From the NCBI RefSeq assembly GCF_001625215.2, contig NC_030381.2, positions 37,074,689 to 37,138,688 on the forward strand: a DNA stretch of 64,000 bases, read 5' to 3'. Positions 1 through 11,114 of this stretch are shown in pieces; position 1 is the stretch's first letter, and each line of letters begins with the position of its first letter. A model generated the notes under the pieces. It was not told where the DNA came from. It did no database searches and saw only the letters and a list, made by a program, of their open reading frames with translations. The position numbers and the translations under genes were made by a program. The stretch comes from Daucus carota subsp. sativus (Eukaryota; Streptophyta; Magnoliopsida; Apiales; Apiaceae).

Positions 1-880
1 TTTATATTATATATATATATGTTCTTTTATATTGTTTTAATACATTATTATGCTTAAAGTTTCAATCTTTTTGATGGTGGATCTGATTATAACCCTCATC
101 TATGATTTAGATCTATGCTCAAATTCTTGAATTTGTTATATGCATTGTTGATTAACCAAAGACAAGATATGTGGGGTGTTTAGTAAGCTTAAAAAACCTT
201 CTTATTTAAAGTAAAGGAAAGAAATAGATTAAAAATGAGAAATAAATTAAGAAGTAAGGGATCTTTTGATTTGCGGAACGATGCGAGGTTGAAATGAGGA
301 ATTGGGTTGAGGAGATATGAGTTTTAGCCTTGAGGTATTAAATCTAATACCATGCGTTTGTGTTTGGTTGAGTACCGGAACTAATCTATTCAATTTTTAA
401 CAACTAAGTTATTAATTTATATTAATAAATTATTATTATTATATAATATTTAGGTATCATCAATTTAATTTTGTATCAAAAACTAATATTTAATTATTTA
501 AATAGATCAAGAAATCAAAAACGAAAATAATTCTCATACCTCCTTATACCCAAACTGTATCAAAAATCTATACCTTAAAAGTTGAAATTTTATTGGAAAT
601 AAACAAAACTCATCGCGGATTCTTGATTCCTATAAATCAAACGGTTCTTAAAATATTTGGAAAACAAATAAAAAGGTGGGGAGAGCACGATTCCTAAAAT
701 ATTTGCAAAACAAATAAAAGGCGGGGGAGAGAAAAGTACCCAAAGGGCCAAAGTGATCAAGAAAAGGAGAAATATGCGAAAAGGAAGCAGAAGAGTCACA
801 TGGGTTTCCAATACACAGCGACCAAACGAGCCTAAAAGCTTTGAATTACTCAACCAAAACCCTAATGCTAAAAGCTCTTC
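1..880. other. intergenic, no gene recognised
   Basis: AT-rich sequence with a short TA run near position 10-20 and no open frame that resembles a known protein. Two similar G-rich stretches around 660-735 repeat the words for 'aaaatatttg-aaaacaaataaaa' at about 55-bp spacing, a small local duplication. Nothing else can be supported. Confidence 0.5.
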
Positions 881-921
881 AACCAGTTACGAGCCCGGGC
901 GAAGAAACTCTCATCGGACAC

Positions 922-1500
922 GTTAACAGAAGCTTTAGGCTTTGGTTTTGATTGCTTACATTATGATTTCAAGGTTGTTAGACTTGTATCGTGCTCTGTT
1001 CCTGTTGAAATTTATTCTGCAATTAGGAATTCCTGGGAAATCATTAGGCATAATCCCACGGATACTCCTTATGCCTATGAAGAGGTATGATGGCTTTTGA
1101 TCTACACAAGGAGGCCTTTATTTGTAACATTGGGCTGCCTATCAGCTCTCAAATTGCTGTTATTGTTGACTTGGAGAATTCTGTTGCTGTTTGTAACCTT
1201 GATCAATTGCATAATCAGTTTAGCTTGTGGACATTAGACGATGAGGCATGCCTTAGTGGTGGAGGTGGAAGTAAGGCATCATGGACGACGAAGTTCATTG
1301 TTGATTTAGGCGTGCCACTAGATCTTGGGGAAGGTGTTTTCAACATTGTTGAGTTCTTGATACAACCTCAAGAACTTGGACGTCTATGGTTTTCATACAA
1401 CTCTGAGAAGAAAGTGGGCAAAAATGTCAATGTCAATTCTTATTCTGAGAAGTATACAGAGAGCTTGCTTTCTGTTGCAGGACCCGAACTAATCAGGTGA
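922..1500 (+). pseudogene. F-box protein pseudogene (C-terminal fragment)
   Basis: This stretch is a decayed relative of the intact F-box gene at 3377-4930. The DNA around 922-1085 matches the part coding for the 'ALGFGFD..DFKVVR' segment of the intact gene, and the open part from about 1087 reads MMAFDLHKEAFICNIGLP and later LWTLDDEACLSGGGGSKASWT, both close to the intact copy (MIAFDLNKEVFVCDIKLP, LWTLDDEACLRGGGVQASWT). The F-box itself and the first ~200 residues are absent, there are small deletions, and no acidic tail follows; the frame stops at 1498-1500. It would lack the SKP1-binding F-box, so it should not act as an E3 ligase adaptor. I infer that it is the older, broken half of a tandem duplication. 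An unspliced short gene is possible but unlikely. Confidence 0.72.
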
Positions 1501-1859
1501 CCTAATCTGATTACGAAGATGATGAGAGATGTATTATTTCAGCTTTTTACTAATCTACATTAGTTTAGTTTCTTAAGTCTCGTTGTATTTCCTTTGTCAT
1601 TGTTATCCACGAGAATTGACCTGTTTGACTTATCTTATTTTTCAGAAATTAAAAAAGTACGTAAATATAAAGTTGTTTCTCGACCCACTCGTAAACATAC
1701 TAAGAATTGTAAAGAGATTGCTCAATGCCCAGAACTCAACAAACTGTAATAATCTTGTTAGCAAAACCCTAGACTTCTAAATTCTAATTTGCATTAAGGT
1801 GCATTAGAGCAACCATAACTGGGCTCAGAATCTCATGTTGTTGCTATAATTGAGAGCAG

Positions 1860-2560
1860 GATAGCGAGGATCATCTTCCGGACTTGTAGTTGGCTCTCCA
1901 AAAATTCTCAACAAATCTGGCGAGGTAACCTCTCTCCCCTATCTCTATATTTTGTTACTTTAATCTTTACTTTTTGTTTTTACTACACCTGTTCTCCTAA
2001 TTATTGTTATCTTTCCGGAATGGCAGCAATATGAAGTACTAAAGCCTGGTGGATAATCAAGGCTGTTGTGTTGATACAAGTCTGTATGAATAGATATGAA
2101 AGATTCTTCGCAAGCCAGGTACACATCCTCATATATGTTGAATGTCTAGGTTAGTTACTATATTTTTGTTTGTTGTGTTCCATGAAATGCCTGAATGAAA
2201 TTTAGCAACAAAAGAATTCTTCTGGCTGAAACTGAGTATTTGTCATCAATGTGAAATTTGGTAAAACCAACTGAGTTAAATCTATATAATATCTTCGAAA
2301 ATAAAGTAATCAAATAGTTACTTGATTTAGCTACTATGGTTGGAGCAAAACCTTTTCTTTTGTTTAGGAAGGTTAGCGATGATGTCATACCTTTGTTGCC
2401 ACTGATCTTCTCTCCAATCTCCACTTGAAGCTGTAACCACTTCCATTAAATACTAAAGTGTACAACTGTGTAGCAGTCAAGTGCTTCTCCTAATGCAAAA
2501 GCAGCCATGCTGGTCAATTTTTACATTCAGTATTGTAAGATTTATCTGATAATCAGGGGC
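1860..2560. repeat. duplicated 3' flank of F-box locus, copy 1
   Basis: Non-coding segments here recur downstream of the intact F-box gene. 'gcgaggatcatcttcc' at ~1865 returns at ~5562; 'ccggaatggcagc' and the following ~90 bases at ~2015 return at ~6990; and 'gcagtcaagtgctt' at ~2472 returns at ~7970. Order and orientation are kept. This shows that the F-box gene and about 1.5 kb of its flank were duplicated as a block. No function is visible; some pieces end at GT-like donors and could be 3' UTR exons. Confidence 0.65.
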
Positions 2561-2598
2561 ATAACTTCTAATTTAACACCATTTTTTTTTGTTCCATA

Positions 2599-2991
2599 AG
2601 AGCATCTTCGACGGTGTTGACTAAAAATGGTTGGCGAAATTGGACTTGTAAGACATTATGTAAAATTAGTCGAACCAGTAAGGTATTTTACTTTGATGGT
2701 ATTGGCTATGTTGGCTGATTATATTCCAAAAATGGTATGTTATTATTATTTCAAGTTGTTATAAATAGAATATATTATTTTAAAATGGTAATAGATATGT
2801 GGAATCTTGTTACAGGTATCTAGAGGTTGGCCTAATATAGCCAATATCAAGAGGTTGGCTATAATTATAGACAAGGGTTTTGTACAATTGGAGTGGTGAA
2901 ATTTATACACATTCTCTATAAATTTTATTTTTGGCATTCCAATTGCCACCTAGATATTTAGCTAAGGGCTTTATAAGGTTGAAAATGCTCT
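2599..2991. mobile_element. MITE with AGAGCAT-type terminal inverted repeats
   Basis: The left end AGAGCATCTTCGACGG and the right end, read on the opposite strand as AGAGCATTTTCAACC, form imperfect inverted repeats. The interior is AT-rich and non-coding. A shortened version of the left end occurs at ~8100 at the equivalent place in the second F-box flank, so the insertion predates the block duplication. The target duplication is not clear, and the superfamily is left open. Confidence 0.6.
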
Positions 2992-3376
2992 AGTATATTA
3001 ATGGTTATTATCATTGATATATTTCTCTAGATTCTGTTAAGCATGTTTAATTAACCGATTGATTAATAATTAATATTTTTATATCGTATCCTTGAGGTAC
3101 CGATCTCATCACTATTGACATTGACATTATTTCATATTTATTATTCGAAGTGTATTTCTATCACATAAAAAAAAAAATTAAAAACAATTATTTTGACAAT
3201 AATATGATTTCAGTTTATTTTTAATTTTATTTCTAATTAAAATTATTACAGTTTTGGTATTCGAACTAATTTGGATTTGATATCGAAATATCTAAATGTT
3301 GGGACTATAACTATTTAACCACATTTGCAAAACCGAATCCATCATAGATTAGAAGCCCTTAATTTGAAATCGAGAA

Positions 3377-4930
3377 ATGGGGACGAGAGCCGACAAGGGC
3401 GAAAGGTTGACAGAAGTGGACTTGTTAATTGAGGTGCTTTCGAGGCTTCGTGTGAAGCCCTTGCTTCGTTGCAAATCCGTGTCTAAATCATGGTACGCTC
3501 TCATTTCAAGCCCTAATTTTATCAAATCTCATCTTCAACGTGCAATCACAAGCTGTGCTGTAGATGATGAGGATGAAAATAATCTCATAGTTCACTACCA
3601 TAGACATTGGGATCGTCTTGAATATAAAGAAGCAGACGGCTCATTCAAACTCTTTAACCTCGGTATTGGTTATACTACGACAAATCTTAAATTTCCTTAC
3701 CCTCAAGGTGAGTATCCCATCGATCCTCCCTCTCTTCTCGTTGGTTTTGTTTGCGGGATTGCTTGTGTTTGTGTTGATGACTCTGATGATTTCAATAAAT
3801 TCTTTGTGCCTACTGCTAATCTTCCAAGTAATATATACCTTTGGAATCCCGCGATTAAACAATCTAAACTTATTCGTCCGCATACTATACATGCTGATGA
3901 CAAGACAGAAGTTGCTTTAGGCTTTGGATTTGATCCCATTGATTTTGATTTTAAGGTTGTTAGAGTTGCTAGAGATATTTCGAGTGCCATTTTGCCCGAG
4001 GTCTATTCTACAAACAAGGATGCTTGGAGAAATATTGATTCTAACTTGACTGATGTACCCTACAGCAGAAGTTTACAGATATGCCTCCACGGATTTTTGC
4101 TTACGACTGGAAATAATGGTATGATAGCTTTTGATCTAAACAAGGAGGTGTTTGTTTGTGATATTAAGCTTCCTGTCAACATTAGTGGTGGTGGTCATCG
4201 TTTCTTATATGATGCTCGTGTCGTTGTCTTCAAGGATTCTGTTGCTTTTATTACCTCTACGTTTTCTAAACCGCATAGGATGAACTTGTGGACATTAGAT
4301 GACGAGGCATGCCTTCGTGGTGGTGGAGTCCAGGCATCATGGACTCTAAAGCTTAATATTGGTCTTGATGAAGACTTTTACTATTTCCAGGGCCTTTATA
4401 ACAGCATTGACTTATTATTCCTTTATATGGGAAAGTGCTTCCTGTACAATTTAGACATGAATTTGAGCAGATATAAATATCCTAGAGAGTTTAGTTATTT
4501 TGAAGAAGACGCTTTCAAGTATTCGGAGAGCCTGCTTTCATTTGCAGGATCTATACCAGTCAACTGGCCTGCTGATAAAGAAGATAATTATGAAAGTGAA
4601 GTGGATCTGGAAGATTGTAATTATGATAGCGAAGTGGATCTGGAAGATTGTAATTATGATAGCGAAGTGGATCTGGAAGCTGGTAATTATGAAAGAGAAG
4701 TGGATCTGGAAGCTGGTAATTGTGAAAGCGAAGTGTATCTGGAAGTTGATACCGAGGAAAGCAATGTTGCCTCTGAAGATGATAAGGAAAGCAGTGAAGA
4801 TTCCGAATATGATCCTGAGGAGAGCATTACTGATTCCGAAGATGATAATGTGGAGAGCTACGAAGACGATATTGAGGAAAGCTCTGAAGCTGATAATGGG
4901 GAATGCAGTGATGATTCTGCTAGTGAGTAA
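3377..4930 (+). CDS. F-box protein with F-box-associated domain and acidic repeat tail
   Basis: An intronless 517-residue protein. Residues ~11-56 are an F-box (LTEVDLLIEVLSRLRVKPLLRCKSVSKSWYALI, in pieces), the helix trio that binds SKP1 in SCF ubiquitin ligases. Residues ~100-390 resemble the F-box-associated interaction region of large plant F-box families, with a 'LWNPAIKQSKLI' motif and 'LWTLDDEA' as in kelch-like/FBA proteins; this part would choose the substrate, which is unknown. From ~residue 404 there is a very acidic tail of ~110 residues rich in E, D and S, including five 11-residue units of NYDSEVDLEDC type. The start is the first ATG, just before the F-box. Nucleus or cytosol is expected. 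The tail is unusual; most relatives end soon after the FBA domain. Its nearest relative in the window is the fragment at 922-1500. Confidence 0.88.
   Translation: MGTRADKGERLTEVDLLIEVLSRLRVKPLLRCKSVSKSWYALISSPNFIKSHLQRAITSCAVDDEDENNLIVHYHRHWDRLEYKEADGSFKLFNLGIGYTTTNLKFPYPQGEYPIDPPSLLVGFVCGIACVCVDDSDDFNKFFVPTANLPSNIYLWNPAIKQSKLIRPHTIHADDKTEVALGFGFDPIDFDFKVVRVARDISSAILPEVYSTNKDAWRNIDSNLTDVPYSRSLQICLHGFLLTTGNNGMIAFDLNKEVFVCDIKLPVNISGGGHRFLYDARVVVFKDSVAFITSTFSKPHRMNLWTLDDEACLRGGGVQASWTLKLNIGLDEDFYYFQGLYNSIDLLFLYMGKCFLYNLDMNLSRYKYPREFSYFEEDAFKYSESLLSFAGSIPVNWPADKEDNYESEVDLEDCNYDSEVDLEDCNYDSEVDLEAGNYEREVDLEAGNCESEVYLEVDTEESNVASEDDKESSEDSEYDPEESITDSEDDNVESYEDDIEESSEADNGECSDDSASE
4586..4750 (+). repeat. 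five 33-bp in-frame tandem repeats in the F-box tail
   Basis: Five consecutive 33-bp units (starting 4586, 4619, 4652, 4685, 4718) each encode an 11-residue block of the form N-Y/C-[DE]-[SR]-E-V-[DY]-L-E-x-x. Units 2 and 3 are nearly identical in DNA and the last is most divergent. The unit length is a multiple of three, so copy number can change without breaking the frame. Further irregular acidic repeats follow to the stop codon. Confidence 0.9.
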
Positions 4931-5063
4931 TGAGAATAATTGTCACAATTATTTTATTTCTGTAGCCTTCAATTTTCTCAATCAAATTTACTATCACAAA
5001 ATCATGTGCATTGACATTGTTAAACTTTTACTATATATTAAAGTTGTCAAACTTTTGTTTTGA

Positions 5064-8000
5064 TTTAATATCTTTTTACTCCAATTTTATCTGTGATCTT
5101 TCCATTGTCAAACTATCTGACGCTTAATAGTACCTTCTATCAATACTTATATTGCTACTGTTCTTATAAAACTTAACTGAATGACTAAAATCACAAATTT
5201 TTGTAACGTTGGTGATGACATTTAGTAAAATAATTGTCTGGTTATGTTTCTAATGGAGGTAGCAAAAAATAAATTTAGCTACTATTGGAATTAAACAAAG
5301 CAAATTGGACGTGCAATTCTATCTTGTGATTGGTCAATTTCTTCCTTTTGCAATTTGGTGATTTCAAAAATGCAGTTCCTGCTGTCTTTGTGGTTGCTGG
5401 CTTGAACCTATCAGTTGAAGCTAATTTTTAATTTTCATGGAATATGTGTGCAAATGTAGTAATCCTTGTTTTATTGTTGGATATGAAGAGTGTCCGGAAA
5501 GAAGTGACAGCGGCGTTGTACAGTTTACTTCTTATAACTTCTTTAGGAAATCATTTAATAGCGAGGATCATCTTCCAAGACTTGTAGCCGGCTCTCCAAA
5601 AATTTAAAAAATGTGGCGAGGTAACTTCTCTCCCTATCTCTATATTTTATTAATTCAATCTTTACCCCTTTTCTCTTCTTCTACACCCGTTCCCCAACGT
5701 GCTATATCTTGCACATCCTTTTCCTCAACTATCAGTCTCCTAGTTATTGTTATATTTCCGCAATGGCATATATGAAATACAGGTAGATACTCTGACTTAT
5801 GAGTCACTTTACAAGTAATATAGGTTGTGACTCTGAGCGAGGCAAATTGCAAACCTTAATAATCGAAGAGATTGTATGATGTACCGGAATCTTAATATTT
5901 AAGATCCTTACATATTAATTTTCTAATATACCTGTATCTGTGTTGCGCATGTTCCATTCAGTGACCGACATCTTAGTTTGATGGTGGAATGTAACATCGA
6001 GTCTAGCAAAGCTGTACGGGATGAATGTTGTGTCAGCTGTCCCAGTGGTGGAAGAAAATACTCCAGAAGATCAATATTACAAATAATAATTTCACTGATT
6101 CGAAGTGAATCTGTAAAGTTGAGATGAAGTTATCAATTGCGATAGCAATCGATCTTATTGAACTGAAAAAATGAGAATTTGATGCTTGCGCAGGGACGGA
6201 ACCAGAAAAAAAAAATATGGAGGGGCGAAATTTATTTATGCAAAAAATACATTCCGACAATCTAGATTTTATTGACAAGTTTATGAATTTGTATGTACAA
6301 AATCCAAATTTACATGAGATTCTTATATATATTTGAAGGGACCATCAAGATTTATTAGTTTGAGGGGAGTGGGGACCAAATGAACTCTCTGGTCAATTCC
6401 TATACTCAAAATTGAATAAATACAAGCTTTTTGGGAGATTTTTTGGGGGGACAGAATGACTATATAATCAATTTTTATACTCTAAATAGAATCAATTTAA
6501 GTTCTTAGGGGAGGTTTTGGGGGGACCATGGTCAATCCATGCCCTCCCCTTTCCTTCCCTGTGCTTGCGATAGCTTCATAGCGAGCAACAATGGCGGAAC
6601 CGTGTTGCAGGCTCTCATACCATATAAAGAGATGAAGATAAGAACAAACTGGAAAAGAAAATTGTATTGACTACTTGCTTCTGTACATTGTATTGTCCAG
6701 TTATACACATGATCTAGCTAGTGGAAAAGAAAGAATGAGAGTAATAATTCCTAACTAACTTTCTCACCTAAGTTCTCTAATTTAATTTGCTATTTATGTA
6801 CATGTGTGCCCTCTGAACTTTGACTTAATTTATCTGTTTGCTTTCAGTGTGTTACATTGTTTGATATATCCTCAATATCTAGTTACTCTCATTCTTTCTT
6901 TTACCGGGTTTTTTTTCCTTCTGCTACACCTGTTCCCCAACCTGCCATATTTGCACATCTCTTTCCTCAACTATCAGTCTCCTAATTATTGTTATCTTTC
7001 CGGAATGGCAGCTATGAAGTACTAAAGCCCGGTGGATAGTGAAGGCTGTCGTATTGATACAAGTCTGGATGAATAGATATGAAAGATTCTTCACAAGCCA
7101 GGTTAGTTAATTAATCTTGTTTGTTGTGTTTGATGAAATGCCTGAATGAAATTTAGCAACAAAATTTTTTTTACTGACCGAAACCGAGGAGTACTAGTCA
7201 TCAATGTGAAATTTAGTAAAACCAAATGAGTCGGATCTATATAAAATTTTGAAAATAAAGTAATCAAATAGTTAACTTGATTTAGCTACTATGGTTGGAG
7301 CAGAACTTTTTTTTTTTTGTTTAGGAAGGTTAATGATGCTGTCATACCATTGTTGCCACACTGATCTCCTCTCCAATCTCTACTCTAAGATGTAATCACT
7401 TCCGTTATCTACTAAATTTAGGCATGAATTTCGATTTTTAATAAGAAATTGAGTCTTAAAAATTTATTGTTGATGTACACATTACATTTTTGGACATTTA
7501 ATAATAAATGAATATTGATCGACTTATATATGGTAAAATCTAAATCCCGACTTGAAATTAACATCAAGCCATAACCCAAACTGGACCTGAACGTTTGGAC
7601 ATTTGGAGAGATTCAGTTATTTATTTGAGATTTAAGTGGACATTTCTTGACATAAAACTTTTCAATATAACTGCTCATAATTTATATTTATCTTCATATT
7701 AAAAAATCATGTGTTCTAGATGTTTATATCCATGAATTTGCTCTATCATTTAAATGTTTTTTTTCCATTTATCAACTTCAAGACTTCGTGAGAAAATAAA
7801 AAAAATTCTAATGATTATTTATTCCGACATTAAAGAGAGCTATCTTTTATGTATTCTTAAATCAGGAAGAAGAGACTGGCAATGCTAATAACAAGACGTG
7901 GATAGTTTGTATCGACCTATGAGATCTAGAGCTATTTTCTTGAATGAAGTACAAGTGTACAACTGCGTAGCAGTCAAGTGCTTTCCTAACGCTAAAGCAG

Positions 8001-8100
8001 CCATGCAGGTCAATTTTTACATTCGGTATTGTAAGATTTATCTCAGAATCAGGGGCATAACTTCTAATTTAACACCATATTCTTTTTCTTTTTGTTCCAT
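5064..8100. other. gene-free flank of the F-box gene with repeated segments
   Basis: No protein is recognisable. The region holds the second copy of the F-box 3' flank, in pieces at ~5560-5660, ~6920-7100 and ~7950-8090, matching 1860-2560. The word 'ctatcagtctcctaattattgttat' family occurs both at ~5725 and at ~6970, so part of it is itself duplicated. Between the pieces lie unmatched AT-rich inserts (~5850-6900, ~7420-7930). Short open frames here look like chance. Confidence 0.6.
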
Positions 8101-8217
8101 AAGAGAATTCATAAGGGTGTTGGCTAAAAATGGTTGGTTAAATTGGATGTCACAATTAATATTTCATTATTTTACCATTTTCTTTATTATATAATTCTGG
8201 CTTTACTGATTTTATAC

Positions 8218-8365
8218 AATTTAAACTCTTATCAACCTTTTTTAATAATAATTCATTCATGTGAATGAATAATTTTTAAAAAAGTCTGATAAGAGTTTAA
8301 ATTACTATGCATTATCACGTGAATGAATTATTTTTAAAAAAGGCTGATAAGAGTGTATTAAATTA
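8218..8365. repeat. small foldback plus extra direct copy
   Basis: About 40 bp at 8218-8258 (…aactcttatcaacctttttt…attcattca) is repeated in inverted orientation at 8262-8302, giving a hairpin-forming structure, and the second arm occurs again in direct orientation at ~8320-8365. It is non-coding. It may be the end of a short foldback transposon; no target duplication was seen. Confidence 0.55.
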
Positions 8366-8399
8366 GTAAACACAAAAAAAAGGATGAAAAATTAATTGG

Positions 8400-9920
8400 G
8401 ACATAGAAGGAATTAATGCATTGTTTTTGTGAAAGAAGAGAAGGATAGAATTGAAATTAAAAAAATCTAAAAATTACACAAAATTCGGTGTAATTTTTGG
8501 TGTCACACCAAAATGGTGTGATTTTTAGAGTTGGGTTGGAGATGGTCTTGTTGTGTTCGTTTAAGGGAGAACGGAATGAGTAAAAACAAAAGAAAACATT
8601 AAAGTAGAACATAAGTTCGTTTTTTTGGTTGGGGAGAATGGAATGGTGGAATAGAATGAGTAAAAACAAAAGAAAATAAAAAATTAGTGCAAAGTTATTG
8701 TGGTGCGATTTGAGAAAAGAGTGGAAATAGGAGAGAATGGATCATTCCTTCTCGAGTTGGGGGGTGACATCTAATTAATGGTTTAAGAGAATGAATTAGG
8801 AAGGAAGGAAAGTTTTGAACAAGTGTCGATAATATAGTTCAAATCTATACCCTTACTTTTAAATTCATTCACCCCAACCAACCACAACATAATATGCTAA
8901 TTAAGTGAACTTACGAATTTTGGTACTCTGTCCAAACAATTAACATTTGGGACGATGTAAGATTCGCCAATATAGTAATGGCAACTTAGATCTTGCAGAT
9001 GAACAGTAGGGCGTAGGTCATTCCTGTTATTGTTTTCTTAGTTTTGGTCAGGACAAGTTATTGTAACATTGTAACGCTCCCATCTGCATTTTGACTAGTG
9101 GATTTCATTGTATATATCAGCCTTCAAGTTTGACCTGTGCTTGCTCTCAATCTTGTATCTGAATTTATCATAAATAATTTTAAATACCTAATTGAATCAT
9201 TGGAAATTTTCTTTTTCTCTCATTTTATATGGTTGATTGGTTGTTTAAATTTGGTTAGTCAAAGCTGTGCTTGCATGTATGTGCAAAAACATTTGTACAT
9301 GGTTTTATTAATAAATAGTTGGAATGAACTGTTTTAAACATAAGGACAGCGACTGGGATTTCGATTTTTGGTTCATAGTTATGGCAAGTTTTCAAATTGC
9401 CGAGTATATTGCAAAGTGATAATAGTTGGAAACCTCGAGCTGGGTGTCGAGAATGGAGTCATATCTTTTTTAATCATGCTGCTATGAGTGGAGTGGGATT
9501 CTCGTAGATAATTACTATCTTTGTTATTATTATTATTATTTTATTATTTCTTTTTTACTGCTAGGCATGTCTTCTTACTATTTTCTGTGGGATATCTAGT
9601 TTTGTGTATGCGTTATATAAGGATTATGGAATATGGTGCACTTCTAAATTAATTGTTACAACTCATCACTCATGCATTGAGCGCCAGTTTTATGCTTGTA
9701 TGGGGTTTTTTGAAGTACAAACCTAAGATTTTATTAGGACGTGCAAATTCAAATTTATCACTGCAATTATAGATGCCAGTATGCCCCTAAAAAATTGGTT
9801 GTACATGGTTCAGTTCAGTATCTAGATTAGATTGTTACTATATAAACATGCATAAAAATTTAAACAGATGAAAGAGTTGTTTTCAAAATGCTCAAAGAAT
9901 AGAATGCTTACTGTACCAAA
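8400..9920. other. intergenic, no gene recognised
   Basis: AT-rich sequence. A local duplication of 'gaatgagtaaaaacaaaaga' occurs at ~8574 and ~8656. No exon of a recognised family was found. The right end runs into the CPSF100 fragment. Confidence 0.45.
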
Positions 9921-9924
9921 TATT

Positions 9925-10539
9925 TCCAAATGATAGCTTGGGGATTACGACATAGCCCTGGGTAGCTGAAGTGGGAAAAACAGAAAATGATATGTTGTCT
10001 TTGCTTCCTCTTTCAACCCCTGCACCTCCACATAAATCAGTTCTCATTGACGATATTAAAATGCCAGATTTCAAGCAGTTCTTTGAAAGCAAGGGTATCC
10101 AGGTACATCAAAATGTCTATAGTTTATAATTATTGAGTTGTTTATATTTGATCAAGTCCCATTCCTGAGAAGCCCTTATCCGCTTACTAGGAATGGTCAT
10201 GGATGTTGCTAATGGGTAGATTCTTGACATCCTTTTCAGGTGGAATTTGCTGGAGTTGGGGCGATGAGATGTGAGGAGCATGTGACACTGCGAAAGGTTG
10301 GGGATGCAAGTCAGAAGGTAAGAAGAACTTTACCATTATTGTATATTACTAACCCTAGAGGTTCACATTAGGGAAATTGCTATTCATGTCACCATTGTGT
10401 TTGACTCTGGCATAAAAATTTTGTGTAGGATGGTGGTGCTACCATTCAACAAATCGGTGATTGAAGGTCCCTTGTCGGCTTGTCAAAGGAATATCACTTT
10501 ATCAGAAACTATATATATTCACAATTTTATTTACTTTGA
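9925..10539 (+). pseudogene. CPSF100 (cleavage/polyadenylation factor subunit) 3' gene fragment
   Basis: Three exon-like blocks encode the extreme C-terminus of the plant 100-kDa CPSF subunit. The block ending at 10102 reads WVAEVGKTENDMLSLLPLS then TPAPPHKSVLIDDIKMPDF and KQFFESKGIQ. 10240-10317 reads VEFAGVGAMRCEEHVTLRKV plus GDASQK. From 10429 the blocks GGATIQQI, VIEGPL and EEY..IRNYIYSQFYLL* can be found only by changing frame, ending at the TGA at 10537-10539. Donor and acceptor sites (AG|gt, ag|G) are preserved between the blocks, so this is a genomic copy, not a retrocopy. Upstream, 9925-9955 is broken by stops and a frameshift. CPSF100 acts with CPSF73 in pre-mRNA 3' cleavage; this piece lacks the metallo-beta-lactamase and beta-CASP domains and cannot do so. 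Confidence 0.8.
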
Positions 10540-10627
10540 TCCTGAGCACCATACGAAATTGTAATTTTCTGTAGAATGTTAGCAGTCCTCACTCTTCAGC
10601 CGTCTGTTGTTTATCTTTAGTGTATGT

Positions 10628-11114
10628 GAGCATTCACGTCGGGAACCCAATCCATATCCCTATATATTTACTAAAAACAGCAAGTCCTCAAAAATTTCCC
10701 TAAAATTATTAGCTCTTAGAGGACTCTCATTGGGAGCCCCATTCCCAACCCCAAAATCATACTAAATATAGTAAGTCTCTAAAATAATTTTTAGAATTTA
10801 GTTTTCTGTTCAAAAGTTCCTGCATTCCCTTCCCCATCTTCATCTTTATTTTCATTTTTTATTAGTTTGTTTCTCTTTCTTTGTCAGAATTTGAAAAGTT
10901 TTAGATAAAAAAGAGTAAAGTACTGGTGGAGCTGTGTGTGCATGTTCAGGTTGGAGGTGAAATGGGGATATACAGTGTAACCGCATATCTGGGGGCTTGA
11001 TTGTAGTCCCTAACCCTATACCCCATTTTGAGGCTCCGGATGGAAGATGGATTTTAGTAAAAAGTTAGATATTTCCTCAAATATTTGAAGATGGGGATCC
11101 CATTGGGAATGCTC
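10628..11114. mobile_element. MITE with GAGCATTC-type ends
   Basis: The left end reads GAGCATTCACGTCGGGAACC and the right end, on the other strand, GAGCATTCCCAATGGGATCC. The interior is non-coding and contains further partial repeats of 'cattgggagccccattccc'. These are typical features of plant MITEs inserted near genes. The target duplication is not certain. Confidence 0.5.

Noticed and set aside
4500-5063. 187-codon open frame with repeated MKVKWIWKIVIM-like units
   Set aside because: It overlaps the F-box acidic tail in another frame; the repetition is only the shadow of the 33-bp repeats.
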